Of a stretch of 64,000 nt of DNA, positions 54,323 to 63,999 are shown one piece after another. The notes below the pieces were generated by a model, which saw only the letters and a list, made by a program, of their open reading frames with translations, searched no databases and was not told the DNA's origin. Position numbers and translations under genes: made by a program. Numbering within the stretch: position 1 is the first letter of the stretch; each line of letters begins with the position of its first letter. This DNA is from Bacillus fonticola (GTDB taxonomy: Bacteria; Bacillota; Bacilli; Bacillales; JC228), in contig NZ_CP052135.1 in the NCBI RefSeq assembly GCF_012955605.1, positions 2,306,711-2,370,710 on the forward strand, in the 5' to 3' direction.

Positions 54323-55321
54323 TTATTTTGTTGAGTCCCGAAATTCGATTCGGTGTGGCAATTCAACGATGTTTTGCTCAACATTTTCTTTGTTCATGAA
54401 TTTTGTAAGAAGCCGCATGGATACAGCTCCAATGTCATAAAGAGGTTGGACAACCGAGCTTAGCTGTGGGCGCACCATTAAACTCAACCGTGTATTATCA
54501 GAACTAATAACCTCTAACTCATCAGGCACCTGAACTCCTTTGTCATACGCCCCGTGAAGCACACCAAGAGCCATTTCATCAGAGCCAACATAAACGGCTG
54601 TTGGCTTGTTTTCCCTATTTAGTAATCGTTCTACGGCCTCTAATCCAGCATCATATGTATAATCTCCCTCAATGACAAAAGCTTCGTCGTAAGGAACAGC
54701 TGCCTCTTCAAGCGCTCGCTCGTATCCTTTCATTTTGTGAGTCGAATTAATAGGCTCTCTCATGGGTCCTACAACAAATCCTACGTGCTGATGCCCTTTG
54801 TCGAGAAACATTTTTATCGCATCATAAGTTGCTTGTTCATAATTAATGTTCACTGATGGAATTCGCTTACTTTCCTCTAAAGAACTAGCTAATACGATCG
54901 GAACAGACGTCTTTTCAAACTCTTGAACATGCTCCTCAGTAATATAACCACCCATGAACACGATCCCGTCCACTTGCTTCCCTAGCATTGTTTGAATGAG
55001 GTGTAATTCTTTGTCTTTATTTTGGTCGGAATTACTTAGGATAATGTTGTAATTATACATGGTTGCGATATCCTCAATGCCTCTTGCTAGCTCTGCATAA
55101 AAAATACTAGAGATGTCTGGAATGATGACTCCAACTGTTGTCGTTTTTTTGCTTGCAAGCCCTCTTGCCACCGCATTCGGTCTGTACCCTAGTCGCTCAA
55201 TCACATCCAACACCTTTTTACGCGTTACCGGTTTAACATTTGGATTTCCGTTCACAACACGAGATACTGTTGCCATTGAAACGTTCGCTTCACGTGCTAC
55301 ATCATAAATCGTAATATTCAT
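54323..55321 (-). CDS. ccpA: Catabolite control protein CcpA
   Basis: LacI-family master regulator of carbon use, active with HPr-Ser-P. 332 residues: HTH and hinge helix ([45 protein letters not shown]) and periplasmic-binding-protein core. AAGGAG lies before the ATG. Likely targets in the same window are ackA, acsA, acuA and ald. Its leader contains a 9-bp inverted repeat (55354-55399). Confidence 0.96.
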   Translation of the reverse strand: MNITIYDVAREANVSMATVSRVVNGNPNVKPVTRKKVLDVIERLGYRPNAVARGLASKKTTTVGVIIPDISSIFYAELARGIEDIATMYNYNIILSNSDQNKDKELHLIQTMLGKQVDGIVFMGGYITEEHVQEFEKTSVPIVLASSLEESKRIPSVNINYEQATYDAIKMFLDKGHQHVGFVVGPMREPINSTHKMKGYERALEEAAVPYDEAFVIEGDYTYDAGLEAVERLLNRENKPTAVYVGSDEMALGVLHGAYDKGVQVPDELEVISSDNTRLSLMVRPQLSSVVQPLYDIGAVSMRLLTKFMNKENVEQNIVELPHRIEFRDSTK

Positions 55322-55353
55322 CTTGCCAACTCCTTCTCATCACGTACCATTCA

Positions 55354-55399
55354 TTTATTCGATAGTGTTTGCATTTTTCCACGAAACTACTCGAATAAA
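55354..55399. promoter_or_regulatory. 9-bp inverted repeat in the ccpA leader
   Basis: TTTATTCGA and TCGAATAAA are exact complements 28 bases apart, before the ccpA start. They could be paired operator halves or an mRNA stem. Confidence 0.35.
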
Positions 55400-55501
55400 G
55401 GCCACTACTATGTGAATTACTATACGCCACACAGCGATATCTCGCAAACAGAAACCTAAAGCATTAAATTCTTCCCGCATTAAAAAATCCACTTCTACCT
55501 C

Positions 55502-55533
55502 AAAAACCCGCGTCAGCAAAAGCCACGCGGGTT
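55502..55533 (-). terminator. Terminator after aroA
   Basis: AACCCGCGT pairs perfectly with ACGCGGGTT around an 11-base loop, followed by TTTTT-like tail on the minus strand. Confidence 0.88.
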
Positions 55534-55567
55534 CAAACCATAAGCCTAATTTTTCTCTTCGCCATTC

Positions 55568-56647
55568 TTACATTTTATGAGCAATTTTTTGTGGTAACAG
55601 CTCTCGAACAAATGCATCAAATTGACCGAGATCCATTTGCTGTGCGGAATCCGAAAGTGCGACTGCCGGGTCTGGATGAACTTCAGCCATAACACCATCT
55701 GCACCGATTGCTAATGCCGCTTTTGCTGTAGGGAGCAATAAGTCTCTTCTACCTGTTGAATGCGTCACATCAACAAACACCGGCAAATGCGTTTCCTGTT
55801 TCAGGATCGGCACTGCTGAGATATCCAGTGTATTGCGTGTCGCTCTTTCGTATGTGCGAATACCACGTTCGCACAAAATAATTTGTCCGTTTCCTTGCGC
55901 CATAATGTATTCCGCTGCGTTGATGAATTCATCAATCGTAGCAGCGAGTCCGCGTTTCAAAAGAACAGGCTTGTTGACGCTTCCTGCAGCTTTTAGCAAT
56001 TCAAAGTTCTGCATGTTACGTGCCCCGATTTGAATTACATCTAAATACTGCAATGCTGGCTCGACATCAGCTGGATTCACGATCTCACTTATGACAGATA
56101 AGTTCTGCTCATCAGCAACTTGACGTAAAATTTTCAATCCTTCCATCCCAAGACCTTGGAAGTCGTAAGGAGATGTACGTGGCTTAAAAGCGCCACCACG
56201 CAAGAGCGTGAAACCTTTTTCTTTAATAGCTTTTGCGACCTCCGTTACTTGTTCGTAACTTTCCACCGCACATGGACCAAAAATGAACTGTTGAGTGCCG
56301 TCACCGACTTTGGTTCCTTTAATGTTTACGACTGTATCTTCTGGTTTCTTTTTCCGTGAAACTAGAAGAGCTTTTCTATGGTCATTCTTTTGTAACTCTA
56401 AACCTGCTTTAAAAATTTCTTTAAATAGGTGCTCTACGGTAGACTGTTGGAAAGGTCCATCGTTTTGTTCTTGAATTTTATTTAGCATAGTTCGTTCACG
56501 AACAGGGTCATATCGGTTGACACCTTGCGCTTCTTTTGCTTTACCGATTTCCTTCACAAGTTCTCCACGCTTATTCAACAAGTGCAATAACTGCTCGTTG
56601 ATTTCGTCTACTTCTTGGCGAAGACGATCCAATTCTCGATGACTCAT
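55568..56647 (-). CDS. aroA: Bifunctional chorismate mutase / DAHP synthase
   Basis: First enzyme of aromatic amino acid synthesis with a fused feedback domain. 359 residues. N-terminal AroQ chorismate mutase (~1-90; [22 protein letters not shown]) and C-terminal DAHP synthase (~125-350; [42 protein letters not shown]). The Bacillus enzyme is inhibited by prephenate/chorismate through the mutase domain. ATG 56647 has AGGAGG nine bases upstream; the frame to 56764 lies in the promoter. Also called aroG in some annotations. Confidence 0.95.
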   Translation of the reverse strand: MSHRELDRLRQEVDEINEQLLHLLNKRGELVKEIGKAKEAQGVNRYDPVRERTMLNKIQEQNDGPFQQSTVEHLFKEIFKAGLELQKNDHRKALLVSRKKKPEDTVVNIKGTKVGDGTQQFIFGPCAVESYEQVTEVAKAIKEKGFTLLRGGAFKPRTSPYDFQGLGMEGLKILRQVADEQNLSVISEIVNPADVEPALQYLDVIQIGARNMQNFELLKAAGSVNKPVLLKRGLAATIDEFINAAEYIMAQGNGQIILCERGIRTYERATRNTLDISAVPILKQETHLPVFVDVTHSTGRRDLLLPTAKAALAIGADGVMAEVHPDPAVALSDSAQQMDLGQFDAFVRELLPQKIAHKM

Positions 56648-56840
56648 TCCATTCAACCTCCTATAAACGAATTCAAGCAGGGGATTCTTTCCCTGCCTTT
56701 CAAAGTGTGATACATTGCTTTTAAGATTAGGTCTCATTATAAAGGACAAAAAGTGTATTGTCACGAAATATCTTTATCCATTAACCGCTTTTAAGTAATA
56801 AAGCATTGTATGCATGATGAAGAAGGAAGGTGAATGTGTT

Positions 56841-59012
56841 TTGGAAAACGAAACACTTTTCGCATTAGATATTGGTACTCGGTCAGTCGTAGGCGTACTT
56901 TTGTCTAAGGAGGGCACGGGTTATGTAGTGAAGGATTGGTATGTTAAGGAACACGAAGAGCGTGCCATGGTGGACGGGCAAATCCATGACATTCCTGCCG
57001 TTAGCCGTGTCATTGAGATAGTTACCCAGCATTTGAGCGACAAACATGGGCCTCTTTCCTCCGTTTGCGTCGCTGCGGCTGGTCGTGCATTAAAAACAGA
57101 AACTGCATCAAAAGAGATCACTCTTTCGGGAAAAAAATCCCTCACAAGACAAGATGTACTGCACTTTGAAATGGAAGCCGTACAAGAAGCCCAAAAACGG
57201 GTTGCTGATCGTTATGACGAAGTGAGTAAACATTACTTGTGCGTTGGGTATTCTGTTCTCCACTATGAACTGGACGGCGACGAGATTGGTAGTTTATTAG
57301 ATCAGCGGGGGGACATCGCAAAGGTCTCCGTCATCGCTACCTTCCTACCTAGAGTAGTCGTCGATTCTTTGACCGCCGCTCTTGACCGCTGTCACTTACA
57401 AATGGAAGCCTTAACACTGGAGCCAATTGCAGCTATCCAAGTACTCATCCCTACTTCCATGCGGCGCCTTAACGTAGCACTCGTAGATATTGGTGCAGGC
57501 ACAAGCGATATTGCGATTACAAACGGAGGTACCGTTGTCGCATACGGAATGGTGCCTGTAGCTGGGGATGAAATGACGGAAAGGTTTAGTGACGCTTTTT
57601 TGCTCGATTTCCCAGAAGCCGAAGCCCAAAAGAGACGCTTATCTACTGAGGATGAGCTAACCTTTACAGATATTTTAGGAGTCGAGTCGACAGTAGCTAA
57701 AGAAGACATTTTACTGGAGCTTCAACCAGCTGTCGATCATCTAGCTTCCGCCATTGCCAAAGAAATCATTTCATTAAACCAACAACGATCGCCAAAAGCT
57801 GTCATGCTTGTTGGTGGAGGGAGTTTAACACCAAACCTAAAAGATTCTCTTGCTGAAAAACTCTCCCTCCCAAAGCAGCGGGTAGCTGTTCGTGACACCT
57901 CTGCCATTGCAGACCTTACACTTCCTGAACAGTTTCCAAAAGGTCCCGCCTTTGTAACACCGATCGGAATTGCTATAGCCTCCCACCAGTCACCAGTCCA
58001 ATATGTATCGGTAACTGTAAATGAACAGCCTGTTCGCTTGTTTGAGCTGCGTAAACAAACAGTTGCTGATTGCTTACTAGCTTCTGGCTTATCTTTCAGC
58101 AAACTGCACGGAAAACCTGGGATGGGCTTATTCGTTACAGTGAATGGAATAGCGACAACTCTTCCAGGAGGTTTTGGAGAACCTCCTTATCTAACGAAAA
58201 ATGGGCAGCCCTGTCAATACGATGACGTCGTCCAAAACGGTGATATCCTCGTTGCCGTTCCAGGTGAAGCTGGAAAAAGTGCTGTACGCACAATCAGGGA
58301 TCTCCTACCGAGCAAGACACAGTCTTTCCGCGTTCGTTGGCAAGGAAAATGGGAAACAATAGAGCCTGTTGTTAAGCAAAATGGTCGTTTCACAAATCTT
58401 GAAGCTCCGTTACAAGATCGTGATGAAATTGAAATCCAATATTTAGAAAGCGTTCGTGATCTATGTGGAAAATTCAAACAGGAAGATTATCTTGCACAAT
58501 GTCAGCCTTTTCATTGCACCATTGATGAACGGGATACGTATCTCCCCGGTGTAAATCGGCAGGTGACTGTTAACGGAAAAGTAGCCACTTTAGACACGAC
58601 CATTAAAGAAGGGGATGACGTAGAGTTTACCTCCTACTCTCCAGTCACTGTAAAGCGACTTGCCGAGCGGAAACAGTGGACGCTTGCTATAGGTATTAGT
58701 GTAATGTTTCAAGGAAAACAAATTCGTATAGAAGAAGCTACGCTCGAAGTGTGGCGAGATGGGGAAAGACTAGGTAAAGATGAAGAGATTCACCATGGAG
58801 ATCGGTTACGAACAAAAGTCTTGCAGGCTGAAACCTGCACATTCTTATTTCAGGACGTGTTCCGGTATGTAGACATTGAAATTCCCCAACAAGGTGGGAA
58901 AACCTTTCAGCTGCTTCAAAATGGAGCAAAGGCTACATTTACTTCTGTCCTGGCAGATGGTGATGTATTGGAGATTCAGTGGACACCTAAGCTTCCCCTT
59001 CGCAACATGTAA
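56841..59012 (+). CDS. FtsA-like actin-fold protein with C-terminal beta-grasp-like modules
   Basis: About 723 residues. The first ~380 show the FtsA fold: LFALDIGTRSVVGVLL (phosphate 1), an SHS2 region (~70-185), ALVDIGAGTSDIAI (phosphate 2) and AVMLVGGGSLTPNLKD (adenosine). The remaining ~340 are unlike FtsA and show five similar units with an NG/DG turn and a distal GD. Examples are VTVNGIATTL...NGDILVAV (~432-473), VTVNGKVATL...GDDVEF (~575-596) and FQLLQNGAKA...DGDVLEIQW (~689-714). No FtsA-type C-terminal membrane helix. Start TTG 56841 is preferred (AGGAAGGTGA upstream) over ATG 56814. Role unknown; possibly divisome-related. Confidence 0.82.
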   Translation: MENETLFALDIGTRSVVGVLLSKEGTGYVVKDWYVKEHEERAMVDGQIHDIPAVSRVIEIVTQHLSDKHGPLSSVCVAAAGRALKTETASKEITLSGKKSLTRQDVLHFEMEAVQEAQKRVADRYDEVSKHYLCVGYSVLHYELDGDEIGSLLDQRGDIAKVSVIATFLPRVVVDSLTAALDRCHLQMEALTLEPIAAIQVLIPTSMRRLNVALVDIGAGTSDIAITNGGTVVAYGMVPVAGDEMTERFSDAFLLDFPEAEAQKRRLSTEDELTFTDILGVESTVAKEDILLELQPAVDHLASAIAKEIISLNQQRSPKAVMLVGGGSLTPNLKDSLAEKLSLPKQRVAVRDTSAIADLTLPEQFPKGPAFVTPIGIAIASHQSPVQYVSVTVNEQPVRLFELRKQTVADCLLASGLSFSKLHGKPGMGLFVTVNGIATTLPGGFGEPPYLTKNGQPCQYDDVVQNGDILVAVPGEAGKSAVRTIRDLLPSKTQSFRVRWQGKWETIEPVVKQNGRFTNLEAPLQDRDEIEIQYLESVRDLCGKFKQEDYLAQCQPFHCTIDERDTYLPGVNRQVTVNGKVATLDTTIKEGDDVEFTSYSPVTVKRLAERKQWTLAIGISVMFQGKQIRIEEATLEVWRDGERLGKDEEIHHGDRLRTKVLQAETCTFLFQDVFRYVDIEIPQQGGKTFQLLQNGAKATFTSVLADGDVLEIQWTPKLPLRNM

Positions 59013-59046
59013 CCTTCAAGTCATTGTAAAGCTCACTGTATGTATC

Positions 59047-59081
59047 CAAAAAGGGTGTTCTCATAGGAGACACCCTTTTTA
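59047..59081. terminator. Bidirectional terminator between the FtsA-like gene and ytxH
   Basis: AAAAAGGGTGTTCTC and GAGACACCCTTTTT form a long stem around ATAG with A and T runs outside. Confidence 0.9.
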
Positions 59082-59103
59082 CGTTCATTTTTTCAAATAA
59101 GAA

Positions 59104-59541
59104 TTACGATTGTACCTTTTCTTCTTCTCTTTCAGTTGCCTCTGCTCCCACTCCATCGCTATCTTCTGTTACAGCAATCTCTTCAGCATCTGCTTCTACA
59201 GAACGAAGAGTCTTCACCTTATTTACAAATTCGGAGTCTTGAAGTTGCTGTGACCATTGGGATGTCTTTTCTTTGGCCACTGAAGCTTTTTCTTTCGCGA
59301 CGTTTGCGAATTCTGTTCCTTTTTGTGACGCTGTTTCACGAAGCTGACCTGTCTTCTCACGGAGGACCACGGCTTGTTCATTTAGATTACCGCGAAGCTC
59401 TTTTCCTGACTTCGGAGCGAGGAATAAAGCAGTCGTTGCACCCACAATTCCTCCGATGAGCGTACCGATGATAAAGTCTTTTGCATTAATGTTTGTTGGT
59501 TCCGGTTGATTTTGGTTGTTGTTTTGCGTTTGTTGAGCCAT
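59104..59541 (-). CDS. ytxH: YtxH-domain general stress protein
   Basis: 145 residues. A Gln/Asn-rich N terminus, one membrane helix (~26-44, FIIGTLIGGIVGATTALFLA) ending in PKSGKELR, then a charged amphipathic helix with repeated KEK motifs, and a Glu-rich tail: the YtxH pattern. AAGGAGG lies before the ATG at 59541. It follows ytxG by 29 bases and shares its promoter. In B. subtilis ytxGH belong to the sigma-B stress regulon. Confidence 0.9.
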   Translation of the reverse strand: MAQQTQNNNQNQPEPTNINAKDFIIGTLIGGIVGATTALFLAPKSGKELRGNLNEQAVVLREKTGQLRETASQKGTEFANVAKEKASVAKEKTSQWSQQLQDSEFVNKVKTLRSVEADAEEIAVTEDSDGVGAEATEREEEKVQS

Positions 59542-59570
59542 ATAAAATTCCTCCTTCATATTTCCTATAG

Positions 59571-60095
59571 TTAAGCACCATCGTAAGAACGGCTACGGCT
59601 ACGTTTTCGTTCGGGTTTTTTCGGTTGCGGATCTGCCTCTCGTTCATTTGGGACAACGATCGGTTGCTCCACTTGAGTTGGTTGCTTTTTGCGAGCCCGA
59701 AAACGGTCGCGAATTTCTAGTGCAACGTTCCCCCATTGAACAACTTGTGAGATTTTCTCTTCTTGTTCATTCATTTGGGAAGTAACCCGATCAGCGATGC
59801 GGTCTACAGAATGGTTGAACTTCTGTACACTTCGTCCAACTTCTTTTACAGCGGACACAACACCGTTTAGGCTTTCAGATTTCTGTTGCAAATCTTCAGC
59901 AAGAACATTTGTCTTTTGAAGCAAAGATGTCGTTTCACTCGTCACCCCTTGTAGCTGCTTCTCTAACCCGTCTAATGTATGACTGACACTCGTAAGCGTC
60001 ATTTGCAAGGATCTTAAAGTTCGAGTGATATATACGACTAAAATGAAAAATGCTACGGCTATAATGGCAACGCTTATATATAGAATAACTTCCAT
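59571..60095 (-). CDS. ytxG: DUF948 protein YtxG
   Basis: 174 residues. One N-terminal helix (~4-25), then a long amphipathic region with heptads (TLRSLQMTLTSVSHTLDGLEKQL) typical of DUF948, and a tail rich in Lys, Arg, Pro and Ser. Likely a membrane-bound coiled-coil stress protein; molecular role unknown. The ribosome site is AAGG seven bases before ATG; a better AGGAGGTG is 14 bases away. Confidence 0.88.
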   Translation of the reverse strand: MEVILYISVAIIAVAFFILVVYITRTLRSLQMTLTSVSHTLDGLEKQLQGVTSETTSLLQKTNVLAEDLQQKSESLNGVVSAVKEVGRSVQKFNHSVDRIADRVTSQMNEQEEKISQVVQWGNVALEIRDRFRARKKQPTQVEQPIVVPNEREADPQPKKPERKRSRSRSYDGA

Positions 60096-60489
60096 TAGCT
60101 GACCTTGACACCTCCTGATTTTTAAGATGAAGGGGTAAGTGCGCGACGTCTAGTAAGAAAGACCACTAACCTTGCGCCATCTCCTGAGCAAACACAGGCA
60201 CATTAGCTTACTTGCAAGCGAACAACATCTTTCTGATCTACATCGTGTAGACGACCTGGACCCTATGTATATATACTCTCCTTACCCTACCACGAAGAAA
60301 TTCAAACTTCATCCCCGTCTCGTTTCTTAGTTATACCACAAAACCGTACTCTTCTTACCATAACCAATTCGATGCCTTTCCACAAATCCCTGCTGACTTT
60401 CGGGAAATTCATGCAATTTCTTTTTCACTGTAAATATCAGCAAACTTCGCTACAATAGAATAAGTACGATCAATAAGGAGGAATTTGAG
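60096..60489. other. Divergent promoter region of ytxGH and ampS
   Basis: About 390 bases without a gene. It contains a sigma-B-like promoter for ytxGH (60282-60307), an extended -10 TGGTATAAC further upstream on the minus strand (near 60330-60338), and TACAAT (60451-60456) as a -10 box for ampS on the plus strand. No RNA gene or repeat seen. Confidence 0.5.
60282..60307 (-). promoter_or_regulatory. Sigma-B-type promoter of ytxGH
   Basis: GTTTGA (60302-60307), 14 bases, GGGTAA (60282-60287) on the minus strand, close to the consensus GTTTAA-N12/15-GGGTAT. It lies about 187 bases before ytxG. Confidence 0.6.
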
Positions 60490-61605
60490 ATGAAAGATAG
60501 TCGCCTAAAGCAACTCGCCAAACAATTAATCCAGTACAGCGTCAACTTACAGCCAGGTGAAAAAGTACTCATTGAGAATTTTGGAATCCAAAGAGAGTTT
60601 GTCCAAGCACTTGTCGAAGAAGCTTATAAAGCCGGTGGTTTTCCGTTTGTTAGTTTAAAAGATCATCGCATTGACCGCTCTTTACTGCTCGGGGCTACAG
60701 ACGAGCATTTTGACAAGATTGCCGAATATGAAGCAAAAGTTATGGGAGAAATGGACGCTTACATAGGACTTCGAGCGGGTAACAACATTAACGAGTTTTC
60801 TGACGTCCCCGATGAAAAGATGAAAATTCAGGGTAGAACGATTGGTAAACGAGTTCACCGTGATATCCGCGTACCTAAAACGAAATGGGTTGTCCTTCGT
60901 TTTCCGAATGATTCAATGGCCCAGCTCGCCCAAATGAGTACAGACGCATTTGAAGATTTTTACTTCCATGTGTGTAACCTCGATTATGCAAAAATGGATC
61001 GTGCCATGGATGCGCTCGTAGAACGTATGAACAAAACAAAAGAAGTTCACATTACTGGTCCTGGAACTGATTTGCGCTTTTCTATTGAAAATATTCCAGC
61101 AGTAAAATGTGCTGGGAGATTAAATATTCCAGATGGGGAAGTGTATACGGCCCCTGTGCGTGATTCAGTAGAGGGAACACTTACATACAATACCCCTTCT
61201 CCATACCAAGGCTTCACCTTTGAAAACGTACAGCTCACTTTTGAAAAAGGGAAGATCGTAAAAGCTAGCGCCAACGACACAGAGCGCATTCATCGTATTT
61301 TAGACACTGATGAGGGGGCGCGTTACATCGGAGAATTTGCCATCGGTGTGAATCCGTACATTCTACATCCCATGCAAGACATTTTATTTGATGAAAAAAT
61401 CGACGGTAGCTTCCACTTTACTCCAGGCGAATGCTACGAAAATGCCTACAACGGTAACCATTCAGATATTCACTGGGACATGGTTACTATTCAGCGTCCT
61501 GATTACGGTGGCGGCACGATTGAATTTGATGGTACTGTTATTCGAAAAGATGGACGCTTCGTACCAGAGGACTTGCAAGCTTTAAATCCAGAGAATTTGA
61601 AGTGA
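60490..61605 (+). CDS. ampS: Aminopeptidase, M29 family
   Basis: 371 residues of the thermophilic-type metallo-aminopeptidase family (AmpS/AmpT/PepS). Typical segments: LQPGEKVLIENFGIQREFVQ, VHITGPGTDLRFSI, RLNIPDGEVYTAPVRDSVEG (metal Glu), and HPMQDILFDEKIDGSFHF. It releases N-terminal residues from short peptides in the cytoplasm. AAGGAGGA precedes the ATG. It converges with murC. Confidence 0.93.
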   Translation: MKDSRLKQLAKQLIQYSVNLQPGEKVLIENFGIQREFVQALVEEAYKAGGFPFVSLKDHRIDRSLLLGATDEHFDKIAEYEAKVMGEMDAYIGLRAGNNINEFSDVPDEKMKIQGRTIGKRVHRDIRVPKTKWVVLRFPNDSMAQLAQMSTDAFEDFYFHVCNLDYAKMDRAMDALVERMNKTKEVHITGPGTDLRFSIENIPAVKCAGRLNIPDGEVYTAPVRDSVEGTLTYNTPSPYQGFTFENVQLTFEKGKIVKASANDTERIHRILDTDEGARYIGEFAIGVNPYILHPMQDILFDEKIDGSFHFTPGECYENAYNGNHSDIHWDMVTIQRPDYGGGTIEFDGTVIRKDGRFVPEDLQALNPENLK

Positions 61606-61608
61606 ATG

Positions 61609-61643
61609 AAAAAACGAGGCCTTCCTTAAGGAGCCTCGTTTTT
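61609..61643. terminator. Bidirectional terminator between ampS and murC
   Basis: AAAAACGAGGC pairs with GCCTCGTTTTT around CTTCCTTAAGGA. Confidence 0.88.
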
Positions 61644-61644
61644 C

Positions 61645-62949
61645 TTATTGTCTTTGTAAATAGGTTTCGTACGCGAGTTGAAACTTTTGAATGTCTCCAG
61701 CACCCATAAAAATCAGGACACTGTTTTTGTGTTCTGCTAACGGACTTGGATCTTCTTCTTGTAGCTGTGACGAATTCGATACGAGCTGTTGCAGGTCCGA
61801 AATCGAGAGCTGTCCGTGATGTTCACGTGCAGAACCAAAAATGTCACATAAATACACTGCATCAGCCTCGTTTAAACTATCAGCAAACTCATGTAAGAAC
61901 GTTTGTGTTCGTGTAAAGGTATGTGGTTGAAAGACAGCAACAATCTCTTTTGATGGGTACTTTTGTCTGGCTGCATGAATTGTAGCGCGAATTTCAGTAG
62001 GATGATGAGCATAATCGTCAATGAGTATTTGTGTGCCTACCTGTTTTTCAGTGAAGCGTCTTTTTACACCTCTGAACGTTTCCAGTTGTTCCTTTACTTT
62101 ATCTGTTTCAATTTCTTCGTAGTGGCACAACGCAATCACACCAAGCGCATTCAATACGTTATGGTCACCGTAGGCTGGGATAAAGAATCGCTCATAAAAC
62201 GTATTACGAACAAAGACATCAAACGCCGTCCCTGCTGTAGATTTTTCTACATTACGTGCTTGGAAATCGTTCTCTTCACCAAAGCCATAAAACATAACAG
62301 GTACTTTCGCCTGAATCTTCTGTAGTTCTTCGTCGTCTCCACAAGCAATAATTCCTTTTTTCACTTGCCACGCCATCTCCTGAAAAGCGCCAAATACATC
62401 TTCTACATTGGCAAAATAATCGGGGTGGTCAAAATCTATGTTCGTCATAATCGCATAATCAGGTTCGTAACTCAAAAAGTGACGTCGATATTCACACGCT
62501 TCAAAAACGAAAAACTCGGCATTTTCATCCCCTTTTCCTGTACCATCCCCAATAAGATACGAGGTAGGTCGTGCACCTCGAAGGACATGTGCGAGTAACC
62601 CCGTCGTCGATGTTTTCCCGTGTGCTCCTGTAACAGCAACACTTGTGAATTTTTGGATGAATTCGCCGAGAAAACGATGATATCTAATCACCGGAATTGC
62701 CAATCGCTTCGCTTCTTGTAGTTCTTCATGGTCATCCGAGTAAGCGTTCCCTGCAATGACGGTCATGCCCGGTTGTACATTGGATGCAGAAAAGGGTAGA
62801 ATCGGAATCCCAGCTTCTTCGAGTGCTTTTTGTGTGAAAAAATTTTTCTCTACGTCAGATCCTTGTACGCGAAAATGCATGTCGTCAAGAATTTGTGCGA
62901 GTGGACTCATTCCCGATCCTTTTATGCCAACAAAATGATATAGAGTCAT
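61645..62949 (-). CDS. murC: UDP-N-acetylmuramate-L-alanine ligase
   Basis: Adds the first amino acid of the peptidoglycan stem. 434 residues. N-terminal [14 protein letters not shown] (UDP binding), P-loop [14 protein letters not shown], central [10 protein letters not shown] and C-terminal [20 protein letters not shown] 62949 has GGAGG upstream. The TTGCAA/TATACT promoter at 62984-63011 is close. The neighbourhood (ytxGH, aroA) matches B. subtilis. Confidence 0.96.
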   Translation of the reverse strand: MTLYHFVGIKGSGMSPLAQILDDMHFRVQGSDVEKNFFTQKALEEAGIPILPFSASNVQPGMTVIAGNAYSDDHEELQEAKRLAIPVIRYHRFLGEFIQKFTSVAVTGAHGKTSTTGLLAHVLRGARPTSYLIGDGTGKGDENAEFFVFEACEYRRHFLSYEPDYAIMTNIDFDHPDYFANVEDVFGAFQEMAWQVKKGIIACGDDEELQKIQAKVPVMFYGFGEENDFQARNVEKSTAGTAFDVFVRNTFYERFFIPAYGDHNVLNALGVIALCHYEEIETDKVKEQLETFRGVKRRFTEKQVGTQILIDDYAHHPTEIRATIHAARQKYPSKEIVAVFQPHTFTRTQTFLHEFADSLNEADAVYLCDIFGSAREHHGQLSISDLQQLVSNSSQLQEEDPSPLAEHKNSVLIFMGAGDIQKFQLAYETYLQRQ

Positions 62950-62983
62950 ATTGAGAACCTCCAGCAATCGTCTATCTGTTCAC

Positions 62984-63011
62984 AGTATATGAAAAGGCGT
63001 CTCATTTGCAA
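62984..63011 (-). promoter_or_regulatory. murC promoter
   Basis: TTGCAA (63006-63011), 16 bases, TATACT (62984-62989) on the minus strand, 35 bases before the murC start. Confidence 0.65.
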
Positions 63012-63141
63012 GATGTCCGATGGGTTCACTCGTTGCCTTGGAAAAATGTCTCACCAAAGAATTTCATTTTTCCCCTGCCAACTAACTGCACTGACCATCA
63101 ACAATCCACGTACGACAGCCTTCTCATCCTAATTCTTGGTG

Positions 63142-63999
63142 TCAATTGTACGGAACAAACTCCACTCTTTCCAACCGAGGATTCGGTCGGTAGCGCCTGC
63201 CCGCTTTTGCTTGTGGCTTTCCATTAAGAAGTACATTGTCCCCTGTAAATCCGTGGTGAATTTGAAGAAGAGAATTCCCTACTCCGTACAAGTCAACGGG
63301 TACCCCTTGTTTTTCAAAGGACTGTATCCGTTCTTCGTTAAACCCTCCACTTACGACAATCTTCACATGATGAAAACCTTCTTCGTCCAATGCTTTTCTC
63401 AGTGCAAACAACAATTCGGCGTTCACTCCACGTGGGTCGAAACTTCCAAGTACATGTTGATTTCGTAAAAAATATTGGTCAATCATTGTTCGGGACGTAT
63501 CGATACGGACCCCCTTTAAATCAGAACCAAACGCTCTAGCAATTTTGAGAGAATCTGTAATCACATCATTGTTGTAATCAACTAAAGTAATCAAGTCATC
63601 TTCAGGGAATGTTTCTTGATACGCTTTTGTCGCTGCCACTATATCTCCATCAAACAATTGGATGAGAGCATGCGGCATCGTTCCCATCCCTTGTTTCCCC
63701 CACCATTCGTTCATGGCGTGAGTGGCTTGCGCTGTAGAGCCACCAATGTATGCCGCATAGCCGTCCCCCGCCTGTTGGGTGAAGTGATCGTCACGGTCTC
63801 CCATAAAGATGACTGGCTTTTGCTTTCCGGAAATACCGGCAGCCTTTACTACGTTATATACATTTGTAGCGACTGACGTTCGGCGGGCGAGTATCCCGTC
63901 GATCATCCCTTCAAGAAACCCAAAGTGCTGATACTTCCCTTCAATGGTCAAAACCGTTTCAAACGGGGAAACACGATCTCCATCCTTCAATGAATGAAT
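63142..63999 (-). CDS. pncB: Nicotinate phosphoribosyltransferase (C-terminal part)
   Basis: Salvages nicotinate to nicotinate mononucleotide for NAD synthesis. 286 codons are visible and the frame stays open to the window edge, so the N-terminal part lies outside. Recognisable parts are FLEGMIDGILARRTSVATN, GDRDDHFTQQAGDGYAAYIGG, HALIQLFDGD, VRIDTSRTMI and the phosphate-binding VSGGFNEERIQ/VDLYGVGNSLL. It lies upstream of murC on the same strand, but murC has its own promoter. Confidence 0.88.
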   Translation of the reverse strand: MHSLKDGDRVSPFETVLTIEGKYQHFGFLEGMIDGILARRTSVATNVYNVVKAAGISGKQKPVIFMGDRDDHFTQQAGDGYAAYIGGSTAQATHAMNEWWGKQGMGTMPHALIQLFDGDIVAATKAYQETFPEDDLITLVDYNNDVITDSLKIARAFGSDLKGVRIDTSRTMIDQYFLRNQHVLGSFDPRGVNAELLFALRKALDEEGFHHVKIVVSGGFNEERIQSFEKQGVPVDLYGVGNSLLQIHHGFTGDNVLLNGKPQAKAGRRYRPNPRLERVEFVPYN

